From Larkinella rosea (lineage in GTDB: Bacteria > Bacteroidota > Bacteroidia > Cytophagales > Spirosomataceae): DNA of 64,000 nt. The stretch covers positions 62,001 to 126,000 of the forward strand of contig NZ_RQJO01000016.1 in NCBI RefSeq assembly GCF_003858635.1, read 5' to 3'. Both the position numbers and the translations under genes were made by a program. The notes beneath the pieces are model-generated. The model searched no databases. It was given only the letters and a program-made list of their open reading frames with translations, and was not told the origin of the DNA. Of the stretch, positions 30,078 through 39,047 are shown piece by piece; the stretch's first letter is position 1, and every line of letters starts with the position of its first letter.

Positions 30078-30256
30078 CAGACATAAAAAAATTCTCTTTC
30101 TTTCATGACGCATCGGCAAACATTTTGCCTATATTTTATCGTTAATTACATACCCACAGACTAAAAGTCCGTGAGATCCCAATTCCAGCTGAGTTTTGAA
30201 ATGTTAAGAATTACACGGACTAAACAGGCCCGCCCGGCGGTCCGTAGATACGAAAT

Positions 30257-31939
30257 ATGAGAGGACCTGAACGCGAAAAAATTCAGAACGACAAAGCGAC
30301 CGTTCGTTTGCCGATTTTACTGGGCATCACGCTGGCAGCCGGCATGTTGATCGGCGCTACGTTTTTTGGGGGCGGCAAAAGCCTCAACAACATCGGACGC
30401 GGGTACTCCAAATTCAAGGAAGTTCTCCAACTCATTGAAAATAACTACGTTGACTCGGTCAATACGGACGAGCTGGTGGATTATTCGATTTCCAAAATGC
30501 TGGAAAAACTCGATCCGCACACCACGTATATGAACCCCACCGACGCCGTAGCCGCCCGCACGCAACTGGAAGGCGGTTTTGATGGCATCGGCGTCGAATT
30601 CAACATTTATAAAGATACCGTCTACGTCGTGACGCCGATGGCCGGTGGCCCGTCCGAAACCGCCGGTATTTTGAGCGGTGATAAGATCATCAAGGTCGAC
30701 GACACCGACATGACCGGAAGCAAACTCGACAACGCGCTGGTATTTAAAAAGTTACGCGGCAAAAAAGGAACCGAAGTCAAGCTGTTCGTTCTGCGGAAAG
30801 GTGAGAAAAAACCGCTGACGTTTACGATCCACCGCGACCGGATTCCGACCTACTCGGTCGATGCGGCTTACATGGTCGATGACAAAACCGGTTATATCAA
30901 GGTAAACCGGTTCTCGGAATCCACGTATGACGAATTCAAAAAGGCGCTGGGAACGCTGAAACAGAAAGGCATGACCCAGATGGTGCTCGATCTGCGCAAC
31001 AACCCCGGCGGGTACATGGACCGGGCGACGAGCCTGGCCGACGAATTTATTTCCGGCGATAAACTGCTGGTGTATACCGACGGTAAAGACGACCGGTACG
31101 ATCGCCAGACCAAAGCCCGCATTGCCGGACAGTTTGAAGACGGCCCCGTCATTGTGCTGATGGACGAAGGCAGTGCGTCGGCGTCGGAGATTGTGGCGGG
31201 GGCATTGCAGGATCAGGACCGGGCGTTGATTGTCGGACGGCGGTCGTTCGGCAAAGGGCTGGTGCAGATGCCGGTGATGTTGTCCGATGGCTCCGAACTG
31301 CGGCTGACCATCTCCCGGTATTATACGCCCAGCGGTCGGAGCATTCAGAAACCGTACGTTGCCGGGCACGGGGAGGATTACGAAAAAGACCTCGAAATGC
31401 GCTCGAAAAGCGGGGAATATTACATTGCCGACAGCATCAAGAACAACGAAAAATACAAGTTCAAAACAATGGGGGGCCGGACGGTTTTTGGTGCTGGCGG
31501 CATTACGCCCGACGTTTTCGTTCCCCGCGACACGCTGTTCATGACCAAATACCTGATTCAGTTATTTAACAAAAACATTGTGCGGGAAATGGCGATGGAA
31601 TACGCCAACGATCACCGCAAACAACTGGAGAAAGACGGTTTTACGGCCTACAAAAAGAATTTTGTGGTTAGTGAAGCGATGTTGAAACGCCTGACGGACG
31701 ACGCGACGGCGCAGGGAATCAAATTCAATGAAGCCGAATACAAGCGTTCGAAGAAATACATTCAGACGCAGCTCAAGGCGTATATTGCCCAGTATGCGTG
31801 GCGGCAGGGCCACCGCGACGGTCTGAATAACGAGTTTTTTGAAATGCTGTCGGAAAGCGACGAAACGTATAAGAAAGCGCTGACGCTCTTCGATCAGGCG
31901 CGGTTGTTGGAAAAAGGCGGTTATGCCTCCCACAAATAA
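30257..31939 (+). CDS. S41 family C-terminal processing protease
   Basis: A 560-aa periplasmic serine protease anchored by one N-terminal membrane helix (about 17-37; LPILLGITLAAGMLIGATFF). A PDZ domain (about 110-190; GIGVEFNIYKDTVYVVTPMA) precedes the S41 protease domain with Ser308 (GSASASEI) and Lys333 (RRSFGKGLVQ), 25 residues apart as in CtpA/Tsp. A helical C-terminal region of about 140 residues follows. The 179-base gap upstream contains AGTCCGTG and CACGGACT, which could form a long-range hairpin in the leader. Confidence 0.94.
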   Translation: MRGPEREKIQNDKATVRLPILLGITLAAGMLIGATFFGGGKSLNNIGRGYSKFKEVLQLIENNYVDSVNTDELVDYSISKMLEKLDPHTTYMNPTDAVAARTQLEGGFDGIGVEFNIYKDTVYVVTPMAGGPSETAGILSGDKIIKVDDTDMTGSKLDNALVFKKLRGKKGTEVKLFVLRKGEKKPLTFTIHRDRIPTYSVDAAYMVDDKTGYIKVNRFSESTYDEFKKALGTLKQKGMTQMVLDLRNNPGGYMDRATSLADEFISGDKLLVYTDGKDDRYDRQTKARIAGQFEDGPVIVLMDEGSASASEIVAGALQDQDRALIVGRRSFGKGLVQMPVMLSDGSELRLTISRYYTPSGRSIQKPYVAGHGEDYEKDLEMRSKSGEYYIADSIKNNEKYKFKTMGGRTVFGAGGITPDVFVPRDTLFMTKYLIQLFNKNIVREMAMEYANDHRKQLEKDGFTAYKKNFVVSEAMLKRLTDDATAQGIKFNEAEYKRSKKYIQTQLKAYIAQYAWRQGHRDGLNNEFFEMLSESDETYKKALTLFDQARLLEKGGYASHK

Positions 31940-31940
31940 T

Positions 31941-31970
31941 AAAGAGGGCGGAGTCAACTCCGCCCTCTTT
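31941..31970. terminator. Bidirectional intrinsic terminator
   Basis: AAAGAGGGCGGAGT (31941-31954) and ACTCCGCCCTCTTT (31957-31970) form a perfect 14-bp stem with a two-base centre and an A/T-run on both sides. It lies between the convergent protease and ffh genes. Confidence 0.92.
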
Positions 31971-31995
31971 TTATGCGTTTTCAGACCCATTCCGG

Positions 31996-33315
31996 TTATT
32001 TCATCATTCGGCTGAGTTTCCCGGATGCGTTCATCTGGTTCATTTTCTTCATCATTTTCCGCATCTCGTCAAACTGTTTCAGCAGGTTGTTCACTTCCTG
32101 AATCGACGTGCCGCTGCCGTTGGCGATGCGTTTTTTGCGGTTTCCGTCAATAATATCGGGGCGTTCGCGTTCGAGGGGTGTCATGGAACCGATGATGGCT
32201 TCGATGGGTTTGAACGAGTCGTTGTCGATATCGACGTCCTTCATCATCTTGCCCATGCCGGGAATCATGCCGATGAGGTCTTTGATATTTCCCATTTTTT
32301 TGATTTGCTGCAACTGCCCCCGGAAGTCGTTGAAATCAAACTTGTTCTGGCGCATTTTGGAGCTGATGCGCTTGGCTTCGTCTTCATCAAACGCCTGCTG
32401 CGCCCGCTCAACGAGCGAAATCACATCGCCCATGCCCAGAATCCGGCTGGCCATCCGATCGGGATAGAAGACGTCGAGCGCTTCCATTTTCTCGCCCGTA
32501 CTGATGAACTTGATCGGTTTTTGCACCACCCCCCGAATCGAAAGCGCGGCCCCACCACGGGCGTCACCGTCCAGTTTGGTCAGCACCACGCCGTCGAAAT
32601 TCAGCCGGTCGTTGAACGTTTTGGCCGTGTTGACCGCATCCTGCCCCGTCATCGAATCGACAACGAACAGGGTTTCCGACGGATTTAAGGCTTTCTTGAG
32701 GTTTTCCACCTCCTTCATCATCACCTCATCAACGGCCAGACGACCGGCGGTATCGACAATGACGACTTTCTTACCGGTTTTACGGGCGTGCGCCAGGGCG
32801 TTCTGGGCAATCTCGACCGCGTTCTTGTTTTCCGGTTCGGCATATACTTCCACGCCCACCTGCTCGCCCAGCACTTTCAACTGGTCGATAGCAGCCGGGC
32901 GGTAAATGTCGCAGGCCGTCAGCAGCACGTTGCGTCCCTGCTTTTTCAGGTAAGCAGCTAATTTGCCCGAGAAGGTCGTTTTACCCGAACCCTGCAAACC
33001 CGCAATCAGAATAATGGCCGGTTCACCTTTGAGGTTGATGCTCTGGGCCTCACCACCCATCAGATCGGTCAGTTCTTCCTGAACGATCTTGACGAACAAC
33101 TGGCCCGGCTCCACCGCGATGAGGACTTTCCGATCGAGGGCTTTCTCCTTGACGCGGTCGGTCACCTCTTTGGCTACTTTGTAGTTGACGTCGGCATCGG
33201 TTAAGGCCCGGCGCACTTCCTTAACGGTTGTGGCAACGTTAATTTCGGTAATCCGGCCCTGTCCTTTCAAGGTCTTGAAAGCCTGATTAAGCTTATCCTG
33301 AAGATTTTCAAACAT
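31996..33315 (-). CDS. ffh: Signal recognition particle protein (Ffh/SRP54)
   Basis: A 439-aa SRP GTPase that binds signal sequences of nascent membrane proteins with the 4.5S RNA. N domain (MFENLQDKLNQAFKTLKGQG), G domain with GLQGSGKTT, DIYRPAA, DTAGR and TKLDGDARGG motifs, and the Met-rich M domain ending MKKMNQMNASGKLSRMMK. Length and motifs are complete. No 4.5S RNA gene was recognised nearby. Confidence 0.98.
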   Translation of the reverse strand: MFENLQDKLNQAFKTLKGQGRITEINVATTVKEVRRALTDADVNYKVAKEVTDRVKEKALDRKVLIAVEPGQLFVKIVQEELTDLMGGEAQSINLKGEPAIILIAGLQGSGKTTFSGKLAAYLKKQGRNVLLTACDIYRPAAIDQLKVLGEQVGVEVYAEPENKNAVEIAQNALAHARKTGKKVVIVDTAGRLAVDEVMMKEVENLKKALNPSETLFVVDSMTGQDAVNTAKTFNDRLNFDGVVLTKLDGDARGGAALSIRGVVQKPIKFISTGEKMEALDVFYPDRMASRILGMGDVISLVERAQQAFDEDEAKRISSKMRQNKFDFNDFRGQLQQIKKMGNIKDLIGMIPGMGKMMKDVDIDNDSFKPIEAIIGSMTPLERERPDIIDGNRKKRIANGSGTSIQEVNNLLKQFDEMRKMMKKMNQMNASGKLSRMMK

Positions 33316-33332
33316 GATTCGATTCTTTATAA

Positions 33333-33426
33333 CTCCGCTTAACTCTCTTTTTCTCTGCTTATCTCCGCGAAATAGTTTTCAAAATTGTTTCGCGAAGCCA
33401 AGCGGAGGAAACAGAGTTGAGCGGAG
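33333..33426. repeat. Imperfect 40-bp inverted repeat in the ffh leader
   Basis: The left arm (33333-33372, CTCCGCTTAACTCT...CGCGAAA) is mirrored by the right arm (33388-33426, TTTCGCG...GAGTTGAGCGGAG) with a few mismatches around a 15-base AT-rich centre. It lies between the ffh -7 box and the ffh ATG, so it would be transcribed in the 5' leader. Confidence 0.7.
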
Positions 33427-33431
33427 AATCA

Positions 33432-33463
33432 CAAAGTTAGTGAATTTTAGGGCAGGTTGGAAA
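33432..33463 (-). promoter_or_regulatory. ffh promoter (Bacteroidota type)
   Basis: On the minus strand TAACTTTG (33439-33432) is an exact TAnnTTTG -7 box; TTTC (33463-33460), one mismatch from the -33 TTTG, lies 20 bases upstream, which is the normal spacing. Confidence 0.65.
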
Positions 33464-33520
33464 TACCTTTGGGGTAGGTTACCTTTGAGTTAATCGCAAA
33501 TTCATCGTCTAAGGAGTAGG

Positions 33521-33930
33521 GAAGTCAAAATCAAAAATCAGAGCCCCTCGGAGAGCCGCCTGGAAAGCACCTCGGAAACCGGGTCAACGCACCGGTTAAC
33601 CGTAGCCGAATACCGCAATCTGGAGTTCGACGACAATGACACCCACCTGTACGAACTCATTGACGGAAAACTGGTGAGAAGATCTGCTCCGGCCCCCAAA
33701 CACCAGCGCTGGAGGTCGAAATCATTTCTCCTTCTTCCATCGTCCGCGATCGGGTCATAAAAAAGATCTTTACGAACGGTTTGCTGTCCCGGAATATGGG
33801 CTGATCGATCCGGCGAATCAGGAAATCGAAATTTATGCGCTGGAAGGCGGTTTTTATAAATTGTTCAGCGCAATCTCCGCCGTCAAGCGAGAAGTGGTTT
33901 CGAAACAATTATCGGGTTTTGAACGGGCTG
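33521..33930 (+). pseudogene. Remnant of a Uma2-family (DUF820) PD-(D/E)XK endonuclease gene
   Basis: In one frame 33593 onward encodes RLTVAEYRNLEF..THLYELIDGKLV, the N-terminal Uma2 pattern. After about 33690 the frame changes to LEVEIISPSSIVRDR (the family's VE(I/V)xSPS core), and near 33760 it changes again to KDLYERFAVPEYGLIDPANQEIEIYAL. The middle of the domain, with about 60-80 residues, is missing and no intact start is present. The gene is therefore broken by an internal deletion and frameshifts. Confidence 0.8.
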
Positions 33931-34015
33931 TTTGCCTGAGTTCTGTTATTCTTTTTATAAATTTTGGGGTTTCAACACCTGGGCTATTTCTGTTTTTTTC
34001 CAGCGCTTCTCTTCG

Positions 34016-34219
34016 TCACTCCTCAATATCATCCAACTGAAATAAGACTTCGACGGTCGTATTAAACACTTTAGCCATTCGCAGGGCCAGTACAGTGGAT
34101 GGAATAAACTTCCCGGTTTCAATCGAATTTAAACCCTGCCGTGATATCCCGATGTGTCTGGCAAGATCGGCCTGGGTCCAATTTTTCTTTGCTCGCTCCA
34201 CCTTAATCGTGTTTTTCAT
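34016..34219 (-). CDS. XRE-family (Cro/CI-type) small transcriptional regulator
   Basis: A 67-aa helix-turn-helix protein (MKNTIKVERAKKNWTQADLA; HTH helices TQADLARHIG and SRQGLNSIETG), the size of minimal XRE regulators. ATG 34219 is chosen; it overlaps the stop of the membrane-protein gene by four bases (ATGA), so the two are translationally coupled. Similar regulator/membrane-protein pairs are common in Firmicutes and Bacteroidota; autoregulation is inferred. Confidence 0.88.
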   Translation of the reverse strand: MKNTIKVERAKKNWTQADLARHIGISRQGLNSIETGKFIPSTVLALRMAKVFNTTVEVLFQLDDIEE

Positions 34220-34611
34220 ACCCCATACTTTTTTTTCGAAATGAACCAACCAATAAAATAAAAGCCCCAGCAATAGCCCACCAGATGCCCATAGCTAAAC
34301 CACACGGGATTCGAAAGATCACACAGGCTAAGCAAAAATAAAAGCATCATCAACATGGCCGTCAATGAAAAACCGATAACAATGGCTTCCAACTGGACCC
34401 GTTGCTTTACTTCGTCCATAATCGAAAAGGCTTTGATTAATTTAAAAACAAAAATGGCGAATGTGACAACGGGCACTATTGCAAGAATGACCGAAAAAGG
34501 CGGGTCGACGACATGATGTTTCAACAGCCATGTTGCAGGCAAATAAGTGGCACCGTGCAGAAGAGCGAAAACAATGGATTGCCGGTTTACGGTTTTTTTA
34601 GATTGTTCCAT
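34216..34611 (-). CDS. Small four-helix membrane protein paired with XRE regulator
   Basis: A 131-aa protein with about four hydrophobic helices (residues about 12-30, 35-55, 72-95, 100-122) and a basic C-terminus (ISKKKYGV). I do not recognise a named family. ATG 34611 (MEQSKK) is chosen because the earlier in-frame ATG at 34653 lies upstream of the -7 box at 34644-34637 and could not be in the transcript. It is the first gene of a two-gene operon with the XRE regulator. Confidence 0.75.
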   Translation of the reverse strand: MEQSKKTVNRQSIVFALLHGATYLPATWLLKHHVVDPPFSVILAIVPVVTFAIFVFKLIKAFSIMDEVKQRVQLEAIVIGFSLTAMLMMLLFLLSLCDLSNPVWFSYGHLVGYCWGFYFIGWFISKKKYGV

Positions 34612-34802
34612 GATAATTCGATTAGTTAGTTGCTCACAAAGATATGTAAACATTTCTTTATGTCAAGTATTGTAGACTTTTTGTCTATAATAATGGCTTT
34701 TCATTCATTGAAAATTAGGCTCAATGCCGAATACCGAAGCATTGGAAGATGGATCTCTTCGAGCTCCCTGGGCCACGCAGCGAATCGGGTGAGGCAGGTC
34801 GT
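34612..34802. other. Divergent regulatory region, no gene seen
   Basis: The left part holds the promoter of the membrane-protein/XRE pair. The rest, to 34802, shows no gene or hairpin I can support before the island promoter that begins at 34803. Confidence 0.4.
34637..34687 (-). promoter_or_regulatory. Promoter and candidate operator of the membrane-protein/XRE operon
   Basis: On the minus strand TATCTTTG (34644-34637) is an exact -7 box, with CTTGACA 19 bases upstream (34667-34661 region). Immediately upstream TAGAC-TTTTT-GTCTA (34673-34687) is a perfect palindrome, a likely binding site for the small XRE regulator. Confidence 0.6.
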
Positions 34803-34866
34803 GAAAGATAATATCACAAATACATAGAGAAGTAGAAGAAAGCGGGAACCTCAGAAGTTAGCTTTG
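34803..34866 (+). promoter_or_regulatory. Island regulon promoter, copy A (upstream of 34919 operon)
   Basis: Positions 34803-34838 match the 36-bp element upstream of the locus 3 SusC gene at 29 of 36 positions (for example ATCACAAATACA and AAGTAG). Exactly 20 bases later comes TAGCTTTG (34859-34866), a perfect TAnnTTTG -7 box; no -33 TTTG is present, as expected for an activator-dependent promoter. The ATG follows 53 bases after the -7 box. Confidence 0.8.
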
Positions 34867-34918
34867 TAAAATCAGTGTCTGCAAAACTAACATCGTAAAT
34901 CGACCACAACCCGCTTGC

Positions 34919-36745
34919 ATGAAATCTGAAAACAAGAAAAACCGCCGGGATTTTTTGCGCAGCGGTTTACTCACCGCCACCACAGCACCGCTCCTACCGA
35001 ATCTTTTAGCAACAGCACCGACCAACCGGCCGGACGCTGCCCCGCCCAAAAAAAACGCGCTGGATAATCACCGCAACCTGTTCAACGGCGATACCTGCGT
35101 CTATTTTTACAACCCCGAACTCTGGCAACCGGAAGATTATGCGCTGAAGACCGTCGCCAATCCGCGCACCGGCAAGATGGGCACCAAACCGGTGGCAGTG
35201 GGCGGGCCGTTTAAGGCCAAAGCCATTCACCGCTACGTGGATGTATTGGCCGACAACGGAATCGACACGTTCGTGATCAACGCCAACGCCAACCGCGCCT
35301 GGTATCCGAGCAAGAAAATCCCCAGCATTCTCGACGGTTACAAGCGCGGGGATCGTAATTTTTTTCGCGGACACGCCATTTGTCAGGGCATTACGGAACC
35401 CGAAGCCGTCGAAGAATTTCTCGATAACTTCTCGCGGTTCATGGATCGCTACCAGGACCTGATCGACGCGGGCGTAGACTGGCTGGCCGAAACGTCCAAA
35501 GCCTGTCGGCGCCGGAAAATCTCGCCCTGGGTCAGCATCCGGATGAACGACATGCACGGCAGCCGGAACGTGGAAGGCAGTTTTTTCAATTTGCCGCTGT
35601 TTAAGAAAGACGAAATGCGGCTCAAACATGCGTCGTACGGGTTGCAGAACGCGCAGGACCGAATTGGCTTGAATTACGAAAAACCGGAGGTTCGCGCCCT
35701 GATGTTCGAGCAGATTCGGGAAGTGGTGGAGGATTACGATTTCGAAGGCCTGGAACTCGACTGGTGGCGGCAACCGCTGTGTTGTGAACCCGGCGCATCG
35801 CCCGAAACCGTCGCGATGATGAATGACTGGTTTCGCCAGATCCGGGCGCTCACCCAGCGCCAAGCCAAGAAAACCGGAAAACCGTATCCGTTCGGGATGC
35901 GGATTCCCGGCGCACTGGGCCCGCTGAAAGAGATCGGGGTGGATGTAGTAACGCTGTGTCAGGACGGAACGCTCGATTTTGTGATTCCGGGCGGTTTCTG
36001 GCCCACGACCTGGGACATGCCCCACGACGAGTTTCGGAAACAACTCGGCGGCCGCGTGGCCATTTACGGGTCCATCGACGACGGAGCCAATTCGCTGCCG
36101 ACGCAAAACGAATCGGGAACCGTCAAAGAGCGGATGCGGTACATCGGCGCCAGTCCGGCGATTGAACGCGCCAACGCGGCCGGTAAACTGGCGATGGGCG
36201 TCCACGGCATCGAATGGTTCAATTTTTTCTGTTCGGATCAGCCCCTCCAGTCGGGCATCCGGGCCGATTATACGGCCCTGCGCGACATTCATAAACTGGA
36301 TTTCTTGCGGGGAAAACCGAAACACTACTGTTTCAGCACCGCCGGAGCTTTTTTTAATCCGACTCCGTTTGAGTTGCCTGCCCAGATGCCCGCCAGCATC
36401 GGCCCGTTTGCGCAACGCCCGTTTAAATTGGCGATGTGTGCCGAACCTGCCAATCAAAATCTGGAAGTGGTGGTGCAAGTGGTGCTCAAAGCAGACGACA
36501 AACCCGCTCACCTGCCGGTTTCCATTAACGGTTGCTGGCCGAATCTCAAAAACGAATCGACCGGCAAACTGCTCCTTCCCTGCGGTTCGCTGACGCACTT
36601 GACCAAAGACCATGTGGGTTACAATTACCGGTTTCCGGTTTCGCTCATCGCCGACGGCTGGAACCAGATTGTCGTTGAAAACCAAAACAAAGACCTGATT
36701 ACGGTGGCCGCCATTGAAATTGCCATCCTGCCCAAAACGGCTTAA
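34919..36745 (+). CDS. Exported TIM-barrel glycoside-hydrolase-like protein
   Basis: A 608-aa protein with a Tat-type signal (NRRDFLRSGLLTATTAPLLP). Residues about 60-450 look like a TIM barrel of the GHL10/family-10-like putative glycosidases: DNGIDTFVINANANRAWYP, SPWVSIRMNDMH, FEGLELDWWRQPLC (acidic pair on a strand end) and GVHGIEWFNFF. The last 130 residues are a beta-rich domain. It heads an operon with the sugar-acid dehydratase and dehydrogenase. Substrate unknown. Confidence 0.75.
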   Translation: MKSENKKNRRDFLRSGLLTATTAPLLPNLLATAPTNRPDAAPPKKNALDNHRNLFNGDTCVYFYNPELWQPEDYALKTVANPRTGKMGTKPVAVGGPFKAKAIHRYVDVLADNGIDTFVINANANRAWYPSKKIPSILDGYKRGDRNFFRGHAICQGITEPEAVEEFLDNFSRFMDRYQDLIDAGVDWLAETSKACRRRKISPWVSIRMNDMHGSRNVEGSFFNLPLFKKDEMRLKHASYGLQNAQDRIGLNYEKPEVRALMFEQIREVVEDYDFEGLELDWWRQPLCCEPGASPETVAMMNDWFRQIRALTQRQAKKTGKPYPFGMRIPGALGPLKEIGVDVVTLCQDGTLDFVIPGGFWPTTWDMPHDEFRKQLGGRVAIYGSIDDGANSLPTQNESGTVKERMRYIGASPAIERANAAGKLAMGVHGIEWFNFFCSDQPLQSGIRADYTALRDIHKLDFLRGKPKHYCFSTAGAFFNPTPFELPAQMPASIGPFAQRPFKLAMCAEPANQNLEVVVQVVLKADDKPAHLPVSINGCWPNLKNESTGKLLLPCGSLTHLTKDHVGYNYRFPVSLIADGWNQIVVENQNKDLITVAAIEIAILPKTA

Positions 36746-36763
36746 AATCTGCCGAACCGATTG

Positions 36764-38020
36764 ATGAAAATTACCGACGTTCAAACGATATTATTGACGG
36801 GTCCCTGCACCGGCGATCCGTTTCTTTCCGAAGCCCGCCAACTGCGGTCGGCGGCTTTTATCCGCATTGAAACCGATGCCGGAATCACCGGGCTGGGCGA
36901 AACCTACGCCGGTTATTTTTTCCCGGAAGGCGTGCCCGGTATCGTGGATTTTTTCAAACCGATTCTAATCGGCAATACCGTCGATGACATTCCCGAACTC
37001 TGGCGACGGATGTACCAGTGCGGCAATTTCTGGTGCCGCGTGGGCCTGGGAGCCATCGTACTGGCCGGGATCGAAGCCGCCCTCTGGGACCTGAAAGGAA
37101 AGGCGCTGGGTGTACCGGTTTACAAACTGCTGGGCGAAAACTGGAAAGGTGGTTTTCCCGAAACCAAAGAAAATCAGTTTGTTGCTCAGGGTCAATTGCC
37201 CGCTTATGCCACGGGCGGCCCCAGCAATTATCCGCTGGAAAAACTGGGCGATAAAATTGCGTTTTACCAGTCACTGGGCTTTCAGGGCGTGAAGATTGGG
37301 GCCGGAGCGTATTGGAAAGAGACCGGCTTTGCGGTTTCCATCGACCCCGCCGAAGCTGCCGATCTGGAAGCCACCAAAGCCGCCTACGTCCGCCAGCAGT
37401 TTGGCAACGACCTCCGACTGCTCTTCGACGCGCACATGGGCAACAGCCCGACGCTGACCTGGGGACTCGAAACCGCCACCGCCGTGGCCCGCGCGCTGGA
37501 ACCGTACAACCTGTTTTTTCTGGAAGAACCGCTGCACTACACCCGCCCGGATTTATACGCCGAACTGCGCCGGAACACCAAAACCGTGATTGCCGGGGGC
37601 GAATGCCTGACGGCAGTTTGCGAATGGCAGACATTCATCGAGCAGGATAGTTTCGGCGTTGGCCAGCCGGATGCGTCGTTTACGGCGGGGCTGGATCAAT
37701 TCATGCAGGTGGCTTCGAGTCTGGCGCAGCGCGGGCAGCACATTGCGCCCCACGCCTGGGGGGCGGGCGGTTCGCAGATGCAGAACATTCACGCCGGTTT
37801 TGCCTGCCCGAACACGGTTATTCTGGAAGTGGCCCCGGCGTATGGGCCGCTGCACAGCGAAGTAATCGGTGACAGTTTGCTGCTAAAAAACGGCTTCGTG
37901 CAGCGTCCCGAAAAACCGGGTCTGGGCATTGAGCTGACCGACGAAACCATCCGCCGGTTTCCGTTTGTTCCCGGTACCGGCGAATTCAACAGCGTTCCCG
38001 GCAAAATCCTGACGACCTGA
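36764..38020 (+). CDS. Enolase-superfamily sugar-acid dehydratase (MR subgroup)
   Basis: A 418-aa cytoplasmic enzyme of the mandelate racemase/muconate lactonising family. Metal ligands: Asp222 (LLFDAHMGN), Glu254/255 (FFLEEPL) and Glu280 (AGGECLT). Catalytic dyad: Asp303 (GQPDASF) and His330 (APHAWGAG). The D-x-H at 222-224 resembles galactonate and mannonate dehydratases, so dehydration of a sugar acid is likely. The usual KxK on strand 2 reads KIG (GVKIGAG). ATG 36764 is used instead of the TTG one codon earlier. It is 18 bases after the preceding gene. Confidence 0.88.
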   Translation: MKITDVQTILLTGPCTGDPFLSEARQLRSAAFIRIETDAGITGLGETYAGYFFPEGVPGIVDFFKPILIGNTVDDIPELWRRMYQCGNFWCRVGLGAIVLAGIEAALWDLKGKALGVPVYKLLGENWKGGFPETKENQFVAQGQLPAYATGGPSNYPLEKLGDKIAFYQSLGFQGVKIGAGAYWKETGFAVSIDPAEAADLEATKAAYVRQQFGNDLRLLFDAHMGNSPTLTWGLETATAVARALEPYNLFFLEEPLHYTRPDLYAELRRNTKTVIAGGECLTAVCEWQTFIEQDSFGVGQPDASFTAGLDQFMQVASSLAQRGQHIAPHAWGAGGSQMQNIHAGFACPNTVILEVAPAYGPLHSEVIGDSLLLKNGFVQRPEKPGLGIELTDETIRRFPFVPGTGEFNSVPGKILTT

Positions 38021-38026
38021 AAAACC

Positions 38027-39040
38027 ATGCTGAAGGTATTGATTGACATGCCGGTGTATGAACCGGTGCTGCGGCAGTTGCAACAAACGCCGGGTATTTC
38101 GGTGGAAGTGGTGGCGCAGCCGGAAGAAAAAGTGCGGCCTTTGCCGCTGAGCCAGATTCAGGATTGCGACGTGTTGTTTTGCACCTTCCTGCCCGAAAAC
38201 CACGAAGCGATGACGCGGCTGAAACTGGTGCAGATCAGTTCGGCGGGGTATAGTCAATTGTTCGGCAAAAAGCTGGTGGAGCGGGGCGTTCGGGCGTGTA
38301 ATTCGCTGGGTGTGTTCGACATACCGATTGCCGAATGGAACATCGCGATGATGATCAATCTGGCGCGGGATGTGCGCGGGCTGATTCGGAATCAGGAAAA
38401 CCGCATCTGGGATCGGTCGGCACGGTTTCAGAAAGAAATCCGCGGATCGGTCGTCGGCATCTGGGGTTATGGCGGTATTGGCCGCGAAACCGCCCGGCTG
38501 GCGAAAGCCCTCGGCATGACGGTTCACGTGCTGGTTCGACAGGAAATTCAGAAACGGAATACGGTTTTCTGCGTCCCCGGCACCGGCGACCCCGACGGCA
38601 CATTCCCTGATCGGATTTTTTATGGTCACGAAAAAGAAGCGTTTCTGAACAGCCTCGATTTTCTGGTGATGGCCGTTCCCCAAACCGCCACCACCACGGG
38701 AATCATGGGCGAAACTGAACTGCGAATGCTGAAACCCACGGCTTTTGTGCTGAATCCGGCGCGGGGTCCTCTGATTCAGGAACAAGCCCTGATTCGCGCG
38801 TTGGAAGAAGGCTGGATTGCAGGGGCCGCGCTCGACACGCATTATTACTACCCCATGCCGCCGGATCATCCGCTCTGGGCTCTCCCCAACGTGATCCTGA
38901 CACCCCACATTTCCGGTTCCAGCCTAAGCCCCCGGTTTTTAGAACGGGTTTCCACTATTTTTTTAGAAAATGTCGTGCGGTTTTCAGCCGGTGAACCCTT
39001 GTTGAATGAGCTGACGGTTTCGCAATTGGCGGGGAATTGA
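38027..39040 (+). CDS. D-2-hydroxyacid dehydrogenase family protein with altered active site
   Basis: A 337-aa NAD(P)-dependent oxidoreductase with the Rossmann motif GIWGYGGIGRETARLAKALG and the active-site Arg246 (NPARGPL) and His294 (TPHISG). The third catalytic residue, normally Glu in a D-V-F-E-x-E-P context, lies in the segment DTHYYYP (270-276), where Tyr275 replaces it. It begins 6 bases after the dehydratase, suggesting reduction or oxidation of that enzyme's product, but the altered residue makes activity uncertain. Confidence 0.88.
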   Translation: MLKVLIDMPVYEPVLRQLQQTPGISVEVVAQPEEKVRPLPLSQIQDCDVLFCTFLPENHEAMTRLKLVQISSAGYSQLFGKKLVERGVRACNSLGVFDIPIAEWNIAMMINLARDVRGLIRNQENRIWDRSARFQKEIRGSVVGIWGYGGIGRETARLAKALGMTVHVLVRQEIQKRNTVFCVPGTGDPDGTFPDRIFYGHEKEAFLNSLDFLVMAVPQTATTTGIMGETELRMLKPTAFVLNPARGPLIQEQALIRALEEGWIAGAALDTHYYYPMPPDHPLWALPNVILTPHISGSSLSPRFLERVSTIFLENVVRFSAGEPLLNELTVSQLAGN

Positions 39041-39047
39041 TGTCTAA

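Noticed and set aside
31996-33540. 4.5S SRP RNA gene near ffh
   Set aside because: The inverted repeat upstream of ffh does not show the conserved SRP RNA tetraloop and symmetric-loop features that I could recognise.
34612-34653. ATG at 34653 as the start of the small membrane protein
   Set aside because: It lies upstream of an exact -7 box at 34644-34637, so it would not be transcribed.
35006-36784. Long open frame on the minus strand (592 codons) opposite the TIM-barrel protein
   Set aside because: Antisense shadow; the plus frame has a Tat signal, domain motifs and an operon context.
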